Assembly: GCA_017893485.1 (NCBI GenBank)
Contig: JACEHZ010000592.1
Span: 1,364,001-1,428,000 of the forward strand
Direction: 5' to 3'
Source of the DNA: Hemerocallis citrina
Taxonomy: Eukaryota > Streptophyta > Magnoliopsida > Asparagales > Asphodelaceae
DNA: 64,000 bases
This document shows, piece after piece, positions 20,882-28,800 of this stretch. Each line of letters begins with the position of its first letter. Positions within the stretch are counted from its first letter, which is position 1. The notes beneath the pieces are model-generated. The model had not been told where the DNA came from. It did not search any database and saw only the letters and a list, made by a program, of their open reading frames with translations. Made by a program: the position numbers and the translations under genes.

Positions 20882-22995
20882 ATGTCTGTTTCCCACACTT
20901 CTTCTTCGTCCGAGCCCTCCCTCGGAGCCGACGGAGCTCCAACTTCGGGTCGAGCGGCCAGGGGCCAGAAGGTGTTCGGCAAGGACTCTATTGTGGAGGA
21001 TCCGAAGCGCATGGGGGCGTTCGGCCAGCTGCCGGGACCGCTGACGGGGCTCCATAGGGTTTGAGAAATCCCAGAGGATAAGGCGGAACGGATAGTGTAC
21101 GGGAGGGCGAGGTCGTTCGAGGAGAACGCGGCGAGGGAGACAACGGAGGCCGACGAGACGGTGTCGATTCTCGCCGAGGAGGACCTAGGTTCGATTCGAG
21201 ACTGCTTCCAGATCCCGCAGGAGTACGAGCTTATGCTGCCGGGCCCCGGGGTTAGAGCCAACTCGCCGTTGCCGGTGACTATATGTTGCTGGCCGGTTGA
21301 CGCCTTTATCGTCGGAGCTCGGCTACCTCTCCATCCGTTCGCGGTGACGGTCTTAAATTGGTTCGGGGTCAGCCCTATCCAACTTATGCCGAACGCCTGG
21401 AGAGTCATAAACGGCTTCGTACTTCACTGCCAGGCGGAGGGGATTCAGCCGGAGTTGAGTGTGCTTCGGACCATCTATCAGCTGCACCAGGGGAATAGGT
21501 CGGCCTACCGGTACTATCTGACTCCGAGGCATGGGGGGAGGCTTGTCGTTTGTCCGGACTCTATCAAGTACTGGCGCGAGAAGTATCTTCTGGTGCGTAG
21601 CGCGGAGGCCTGGCCTATTCCCGTTGGTTAGGTGGACGGTGTTCCGAAGAGGGTGAAGGCGCTGCCGGCACTTCGACCCGAAGACGAAGACGCCGTACGG
21701 GCGCTTCTTGATCGGCCGAAGTATGACTGGAGGGAGTTGACCGAGGACGTCCTGTATGAGGGAGGGCTCGCTCATGTTAACCCCAGTACGCTGCTTTTAT
21801 TTACTGTCTTCGTTTTCTTTTTGCTTCCTTTTCCTTGTCTTGTTCCGAGCTAACCAACTTGACTTTTGGTGCAGAGCAAATGGACTACCAAGCAGTGCTG
21901 GCGTTGAGGACGAGCCTCGCCAATAAGGCTCCGAGGAAGAGGAAGAGGGTGGTGTCGAAGCAGCCGGCGCCCAAGGCTCCGAAGATTACGCAGGTGGCCA
22001 AAGAAGTAGAGATCTTGGAGTCCCCCGTGGTCGAGGTCGGGGCCGCTTCCTCGTCGGCCAGGGTCGGCGAGTTGCCCGTCACCGAGGTCCTAACCATGGT
22101 GACGCCGCCGTTGACGAAGGCGGCCGAGGAGCTTCTGACCGAGGCTCATAAAAGGATCCACGTCCCGGACTGGCAGGTTCGGAGGCACGACGGGTTCCTT
22201 GGTAATTCCTTGGCGAGCATGGAGGCCATCAAGCACCTCGCCACGCCGAAGGATCGCGCGGCTATGGAGGCCGGACGAGAGGGAGACGACATCATCGAGA
22301 TAGCGCGCTCGGCGGTGTCGGTAAGTGCTGAGCCGAGCCCCCTCCTTTTCATGCCGACCTTCTTAAGTTTGTAATTTTTGTGAATTTTTGCGTTCTATTC
22401 GCAGATAGTTGTTCACTTCGGGCACCTTACCGAGAGGTTGGCGGCCCAGGAGAAGGAGATTTAGAAGGAGAACGACCAGGCCCGGAAGGAGAAGGACAAG
22501 ATCCGGGGCGAGCTCGACAAACTCGAGCTGAATTTCGAGGCGAAGTCGGCGAGGGCAGCCTACCTCGAGGACCGGGTCAAGACGCTGGAGGACCAGCTTC
22601 GGTAGCAGAAGGAGGAGGCGGCCAAGCAGATGGCGGATGCGGCCGAGGCCCAAGCGGCGGCAGTGAAAAAAGCGGAGGATGCGACCTTGGAGAAGGCGCA
22701 GGGCTACCTCGCCGTGAACATGGCCAAAGCTTTCGCCGACGCTCTCGCCCGGGTGACGGAGGCCTACCCCACCGTTGACGTCTCGGGTTGGCGGCTTTTC
22801 CCGGGGTACGTCGAAGGCTTTGACCCCGAATCGGAGGGGGAAGAAGAAGAGGAGGAAAGGGGCGACGACGAGCCTTTGGTCGATCCCCCCGCCGGAGCTC
22901 AGGGGTCGGTGGTTACCCCCTTGGCGACGGTTGCCCCTTCGGAGGCGTCGCCCTCGACCCCTTCTCACCGCCCCGGGAAAGAGGTCGAGCTCTGA
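20882..22995 (+). pseudogene. Antisense gene 1 of D: gypsy 'Transposase_28'-like protein, three exons, four stops
   Basis: Exons 20882-21785, 21875-22320 and 22405-22995, with GT-AG borders (CCCCA|GTACGC, GTGCAG|AG, TCG|GTAAGT, TCGCAG|AT). Exon 1 holds a domain of the 'putative gypsy type transposon' family (PF04195-like): LHPFAVTVLNWFGVSPIQL, then MPNAWRVINGFVLHCQAEG, and a late KYDWRELTEDVLYEGGL. Exon 2 has a basic NKAPRKRKR run like a nuclear signal. Exon 3 is a long coiled coil (AAQEKEI, RGELDKLELNFEAK) with an acidic tail. In-frame stops are TGA at 21062, TAG at 21629, TAG at 22462 and TAG at 22603; each is one transition from a sense codon. The total is about 647 codons. The function of this family is not known. 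H has the same gene with the same first-intron phase. Confidence 0.8.
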
Positions 22996-23187
22996 TCCCG
23001 TCTGTTTTTTTTTCTTTCCGTCTTTTTTTTTTGTGTAACGCCTAATAGCGGACTGGCCACCGCTACCCTTTTTTGTAATGAATGAAAAAAAACTTCAACT
23101 TTTTGGGCTCGGCTTCGTGCACTTGTCTGCTGCCTGTTGAGTGTTCGCGAATTTGTTCAATAGAACCTCCGAAGTCTAGGACGGACA
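22996..23187 (+). other. 3' end of antisense gene 1 and spacer
   Basis: Pyrimidine-rich sequence, then TAATGAATGAAAAAAAAC near 23075 as a possible polyadenylation region. Gene 2 follows; no other frame is supported. Confidence 0.4.
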
Positions 23188-24147
23188 ATGGCTAAATTTT
23201 TGTTGCTTGTTTGTATTTCTTTTCAGCTCGTCCTGGTAGCCCAAGAGATCGAGCGTGCAGGGTCGGATGCCAAGGTTCGAGCCGAGGCAGGGCTCGGGGC
23301 GACAAGGCTGAGTCTGGCGAGGTGTAGAGAGCGACTTTACGAGGTCGAGCTAGGACTGCGCCGAGCTGAAACCGAGCGAGGCCAGCTTCAGCTTATCCTA
23401 GGGCAGCGGGACAGCGATATCCGGCGTCTGGAAAGCAGGATTGCCGAGATGACCGCCTCGAGTGAGGGCGAGACTTCGCCAGCTGCCTTCACTAGTAGCC
23501 TTCGGACCAAGTGCTTCCGCCACACGCTGTCAAAGGTAACGGCAGAGAGGGATGATCTGCTTTCGGAGATTCAGCATTTGCAATCTACGGAGACTAAGCT
23601 TCGGACGGAGGGAGAGGAGCTAACAACTAAGGTGGCCGATCTTACGGTCGAACGAGATGAATTGGCGGCCGAAGTCGATGTTTTGAAGAGAGCCACCGTT
23701 GATAGGAGCATCGAAGTCACCCATCTTCGTCATCTCATCGCGAGCCATGTTGGAGTTCCGACCTCGGCGGTACCGGCCTGCTTTGAGGCCGAGGCGCAGG
23801 ATGGTTCATTGAGGGGTCGGATCTCCGAGCTGGAAGCAGAGGTGGCTCGCCTCAGACCGCGTTCGGGGCCGGTTAATGTGAGGAGCACTTCATGCACCCG
23901 GGCAAAGAGCGAGCGCGGCATCACCTTTTACGAGATGGCGACCCGTGAGCGCCTTGGCCATCCGAGCCCGGGGGACGCGCAGAGCTCCGTTGCCATTTCG
24001 TCGAGCGGTGCATCTGTCGGCGTGGCTGCGAGAAGCAGTGCCGAGGATACGTCTCAACTTGCTGGCCTGGGATCGGATTCCGGAGGCAAACGTCGTCGAC
24101 CTCAAGTGTCTTTGAAGAGGAGCATCCCTGCGCCTCGGAAGCGTTGA
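23188..24147 (+). CDS. Antisense gene 2 of D: coiled-coil protein, unknown
   Basis: An open frame of 319 codons. The first ~13 codons may not be coding: TTTGTATTTCTTTTCAG ends at 23226 like a 3' splice site, so the first exon could lie upstream or gene 2 could be a further exon of gene 1. From LVLVAQEIERAG on, the protein is mostly heptad-like coiled coil (AETERGQLQLILGQRDSDIR, LSKVTAERDDLLSEIQHL). It ends with a low-complexity Ser/Ala stretch and a basic tail (SLKRSIPAPRKR). H keeps the same middle block and the same tail style (NRSIPLPRRS). No catalytic motif is visible. Unlike gene 1 it has no stop in D. A structural or nucleic-acid-binding role is only a guess from the basic tail. Confidence 0.65.
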   Translation: MAKFLLLVCISFQLVLVAQEIERAGSDAKVRAEAGLGATRLSLARCRERLYEVELGLRRAETERGQLQLILGQRDSDIRRLESRIAEMTASSEGETSPAAFTSSLRTKCFRHTLSKVTAERDDLLSEIQHLQSTETKLRTEGEELTTKVADLTVERDELAAEVDVLKRATVDRSIEVTHLRHLIASHVGVPTSAVPACFEAEAQDGSLRGRISELEAEVARLRPRSGPVNVRSTSCTRAKSERGITFYEMATRERLGHPSPGDAQSSVAISSSGASVGVAARSSAEDTSQLAGLGSDSGGKRRRPQVSLKRSIPAPRKR

Positions 24148-24519
24148 TGGGTCCGGGTTCAAACTGGGTGTCTTGTAATCTTCGCTCTTCAGCTTCTTGT
24201 AAACTTTTAGTGCCTTGTAATATTGATGTATGTAAGGGTTGTTTTTTAATAAAATTGGAATCGATTTAACTGTCGTCGTATCATAGTTGCTCAATTTTTG
24301 CTCTGATTGTGGAGTTGTGGAACCGAGGTCTGAGACTTGGCGTTTTTGATTCGTGTTGACCGCCGGACCCGAGCCTGTTACACGATTGGTGCCGAAAAAA
24401 GCTCGGGACGGGTGCCGGACCCAATCCCTCGATAAGGTCGGTGGCAAGAACGCTCGAAGCGAGAGCCGAGGCTTCAGACTTGGGGAATCTCTGGGGATCT
24501 TGAGCGCCGAACTTAAGCG
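24148..24519 (+). other. 3' flank of antisense gene 2
   Basis: Contains TTAATAAAATTGG near 24246, a likely polyadenylation signal. Beyond it a diverged stretch grades into the second 68-bp array. No gene is supported. Confidence 0.45.
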
Positions 24520-24910
24520 TGCAACACGGCCGGTGGTACGAAGGTTCGGCGAATGGCACCGAGCTGGAAATGTGCCGAACTCACGCCCATAAAACGATCG
24601 GTGGCACGAGTGTTCGGCGAATGGTACCGAGCTGAAAACGTGCCGAACTTTCGCCCGTAAAATGATCGGCGGAGCGAACGTTCGGCGAATGGTACCAAGC
24701 TGAAAACGTGCCGAACTCACGCCCGTAAAACGATCGGTGGCACGAGTGTTGGGTGAATGGTACCGAGCTGAAAATGTTCCGAACTCTCGCCCATAAAACG
24801 ATCGGTGGCACGAACGCTCGGAACGGGCGCCGGGGCTTCAGACTTGGGAAATCTCTCGAGATCTTTACTGCCGGACTTAAGCGTGCAATACGATCGGCGG
24901 CATGAACGCT
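24520..24910. repeat. Second block of the 68-bp repeat in D
   Basis: About five diverged units of the same 68-bp sequence as at 18849-20394, in the same orientation, but on the other side of the antisense gene pair. Changes include TCGCCCGTAAAATG and ACTCTCGCCCATAAAACG. Confidence 0.85.
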
Positions 24911-24914
24911 CGGT

Positions 24915-25690
24915 AACAAAGTGTTGGAGTCCGAACCTTTGTAAGGGTAAGGGTGTGGGAGCAATTCCGAATGGCGGACTACCCCTGGCTCGCTTGGAAG
25001 CGAACTGGCAAAGTAGAATCCAGCCAAGTGTTGGACTCCGGAACCATCGTAAGATTAAGGGCGTGGGAGCAATTCCGAATGGCGAACTACCCCTAGCTCG
25101 CTTGGGAGCGAGCTTGCGGAGTAGAGTCGAACCAAGTGTTGGACTCCGTACCATTCAACGGCTGTGGGAGCAATTTCGAACGGCGATCTGCCCCCGGCTC
25201 GTTTATAGACGTGCCGAGGAGGGAGAGTCGAGCCGAGTGCTGGACTCCGAACCATCGTGTGGGTAGTTTAAGAGATGCAGGAGCAGTTTCGAATGGCGAG
25301 CTACTTCTAGTCCACTTAGGAGCGAACTTGAGAAGTAAAGCCGAACCAAGTTTTGGACTCCGATCCATTCAACGGCTGCAGGAGCAATTTCGAACGGCGA
25401 TCTGCCCCCGGCTCGTCTATAGACGTGCCGAGGAGGGAGAGTCGAGCCGAGTGCTGGACTCCGAACCATCGTGTGGGTAGTTTAAGAGATGCAGGAGCAG
25501 TTTCGAATGGCGAGCTACTTCTAGTCCACTTAGGAGCGAACTTGAGAAGTAAAGCCGAACCAAGTTTTGGACTCCGATCCATTCAACGGCTGCAGGAGCA
25601 ATTTCGAACGGCGATCTACCCCCGGCTCGTCTATAGACGTGCCGAGGAGGAAGAGTCGAGCCGAGTGCTGGACTCCGAACCATCGTGTGG
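24915..25690. repeat. 107-bp repeats with a 214-bp higher-order unit after the pol stop of D
   Basis: Seven or so monomers of about 107 bp. The last four form two nearly identical 214-bp dimers (starts near 25238 and 25452). In the gag-pol sense each monomer has GGAGTCCAACACTTGGTTCG, an inverted repeat (for example AGCTCGCT-TGGG-AGCGAGCT near 25100) and GGAATTGCTCCCAC. H has repeats with the same blocks at the same place. These are the 3' untranslated repeats of the sense transcript. Confidence 0.85.
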
Positions 25691-25861
25691 TTAGAAAATT
25701 GAAGGCTGAGGTATGCGATAGTATGAAAAATATGAAAAACTTTATTTATTAATATCTAATGGTTGGCTGCTTCTAAAGTTGCTAGCCGTTATTACAATGA
25801 GAAAAGAACAAAGGAAAAATTACTAGCAGCAGGAGAGGAGTGGTCCGACATCCCGAGTTAC
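25691..25861. other. Short spacer after the gag-pol stop of D
   Basis: AT-richer stretch between the stop codon and the repeats; nothing further is seen. Confidence 0.4.
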
Positions 25862-28800
25862 TTAGATAGGCGTGGCTGCCTTCTCTTGGTATTTCAAAAG
25901 ATGGTCGGCGTTCCAAGTCCTGGAAATTTCTCTGCCCTCAAGATCTTCTAGCTTGTATGCACCGGGGCGGATCACTTTGGAGACTTTGTACGGTCCCTCC
26001 CAATTTGGGGCCAGTTTGCTTTTCTGTCCGGGGAACGAAATGGCCAGTTTTCGGAGGACCAGATCCCCTTCTTTCAGGTCGGTTGGGCGGATCCGTTTGT
26101 TGTAGGCGAGTTCGATTCTTCTCCGGTAACTTTGCTGCCGTATGGCTGCTCTTTCCCGGATTTCGTCTATCAAGTCTAGGCTCGTTCTGAGCTCCCTGGC
26201 ATTCTGTTCTTCTTCAAAGGCTATCAGGCGAGGAGAGGGTATCCCAACTTCTAGTGGGATGAGGGCCTCGGACCCATAGGTGAGATTGAATAGACTCTCG
26301 CCCGTCGGGGTCCGCTTCGTGGTTCGGTAATTCCACAACACATTGGGCAGCTGATCGACCCACAATCCCTTGGAGCACTTGTCGAGTCTCTTCTTGATGC
26401 CGGAGAGGATCTGTCGGTTGGCGTTCTCGGCTTGGCCATTTGACTGGGGATGAGAGACAGAGGAGAAGCGGTGTTGTATGGATAGGTCTTCACATAAGGC
26501 TCGGAAGGCAACTCCAGCGAACTGCGTACCGTTATCTGTAACTACGACCCGAGGAACACCGAATCGGCAGATTACATTTTTCCAGAAGAATTGAACAACT
26601 CTATGTTCGGTAATTGTAGCCAGGGGCTCGGCCTCTATCCATTTTGAGAAATAGTCGACTGCCACGACTAGGAACTTCAATTGTCCGGGGGCCGGTGGAA
26701 ATGGCCCCAGTAAATCCATCCCCCACATTGCGAAGGGGATCGGACTTGATAGGGAGGAGAGTGGTGCTTGTGGAAGGCGTCGGATGTCGGAATACTTCTG
26801 GCAGGAGGTGCATTGCCGAACGTGTTGTTCGGCGTCTCGTAGGAGAGTGGGCCAGTAATACCCGTAGTTTAGCACTTTGCGCGCCAAGGCTCTGGAGCCG
26901 GAGTGGGCTCCGTCGATGCCCTCATGGAGCTCCTGCAGGGCGTAGTCGGCTTGTCCGGGGGAGAGACACCTCAGGTAGGGTCGACCGTCCACTTGGGTGA
27001 AGGAGCGCTTATACAGAATGCCTTCGACCAATATATAACGCTCGGCTCGGGTCCTTATCTTTCGGGCTTCCTTCGGATCCCTTGGGAGGAGTCCGTCTCT
27101 CAAAAACTCGACGAGGGGCTTCATCCAATTATCTTCGAGGGGGAGTGGCAGTGTTTCGACGGAGTTGAAAGCCTCGTCCTCTATGCTTGGCTTGAGGAGG
27201 ACTTCTATCAGAACAGTTTGTTCGAGGCCTTGCAGGGATGAGGAAGCTAACTTGGACAGGGCGTCGGCCTGGGCATTTTCTTCTCTGGGGATTCTTCGGA
27301 TGAGGGCCTCCTCGAAGAGCGCCATGAGGCTCTTTACTTTAGCCAAGTACTTTACCATCCTGTCATCGCGGGCTTCATATTCGCCGAGGACCTGGTTGAC
27401 GACCAACTGAGAGTCGCTGAAGATCTGCAGGCGTCGCGCCCCTGTGTTTCGGGCCATCCCGAGGCCGGCTATGAGTGCCTCGTATTCGGCTTCGTTATTC
27501 GAGGCTTTAAAGTTTATCCGGAGGGAATATTGGAGGACAAAGTCGTCTGGGCCCACAAGGATGACTCCTGCCCCGCTCCCCTCGTTGCAAGAGGACCCAT
27601 CGACATATACCGACCAGATAGGCGGTCCCTTCATTGTTTGCTCGGAGTCGGGGATAGTTGTTTCAACTATGAATTCGGCCAGCGCCTGCGCCTTGATTGC
27701 GGTCCGAGGCTGATAAGTAATATCATGTTGGCTCAGCTCGATCGACCACTTCATGAGGCGGCCGGAAGTCTCTGGCTTGTGAAGGATCTGTTTCAGCGGC
27801 TGGTCGGTAAGAACGACCATCGAATGAGACTGGAAGTATGGCCGAAGCTTTCTCGCAGCCATTATTAGGGCGTAGGCTATTTTCTCAATTTTCGGGTACC
27901 GGAGCTCGGCGTCCCGGAGCACTTTGCTGACATAGTAAATGGGCTTCTGAGTTCTTTCTTCTTCTCTGACTAAGACCGCACTTAGCGTCTGTTCGGAGGC
28001 TGCCAAGTAGAGGTAGAGGGGTTCGCCCGGTATGGGTTTGCTGAGAAGAGGCGGATTGACGAGGTAAGCCTTAAGCTGGTCGAAGGAGTCTTGTTGTTGC
28101 TGCCCCCACTCGAATCCCTTAGCCCCCCTGAGGGCTTTGAAGAACGGGAGGCACTTCTCCCCAGACTTCGACAAAAAGCGCCCAATGGTGGCTAATCGAC
28201 CAGTCAGTTTCTGAACTTCTTTGACGTTCCTAGGCGGGGCCATGTCCAGTATGGCCCTGATCTTCTCCGGATTTGCCTCTATTCCTCGCTGGCTAACCAT
28301 GAAGCCGAGGAACTTGCCTGATGAGACGCCGAACGCACACTTGTTCGGGTTAAGTCTCATATTGTGCTTTCTCAAAACATCAAACGCTTCTTGGAGGTCG
28401 GCCACGTGATCAATGCCTCGGATGCTTTTCACGAGCATGTCATCCACGTACACTTCCATGTTTCGGCCAATCTGGGCCTGGAATACCTTGTTGACGAGGC
28501 GCTGGTATGTTGCCCCTGCATTCTTTAGGCCGAACGGCATGACTCTGTAGCAGTAGAGTCCTTGGTCGGTCACAAAAGATGTCTTCGGAATATCCGGGGG
28601 GAACATCCTTATCTGATTGTAACCCGAGAAAGCGTCCATGAAGCTGAGGAGCTCATGTCCCGAGGTTGCGTCAATCAGAGTGTCGATGCTCGACAGAGGG
28701 AAGGGGTCTTTAGGGCAGGCCTTGTTAAGGCCAGTGAAATCAATACAGATTCTCCATGTTCCGTTGGACTTTTTCACCATTACTACGTTCGACAACCACT

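Noticed and set aside
25136..25752. Plus and minus frames of 60-150 codons in the 107/214-bp repeats
   Set aside because: Periodic frames in both strands of a repeat; no start context or protein family.
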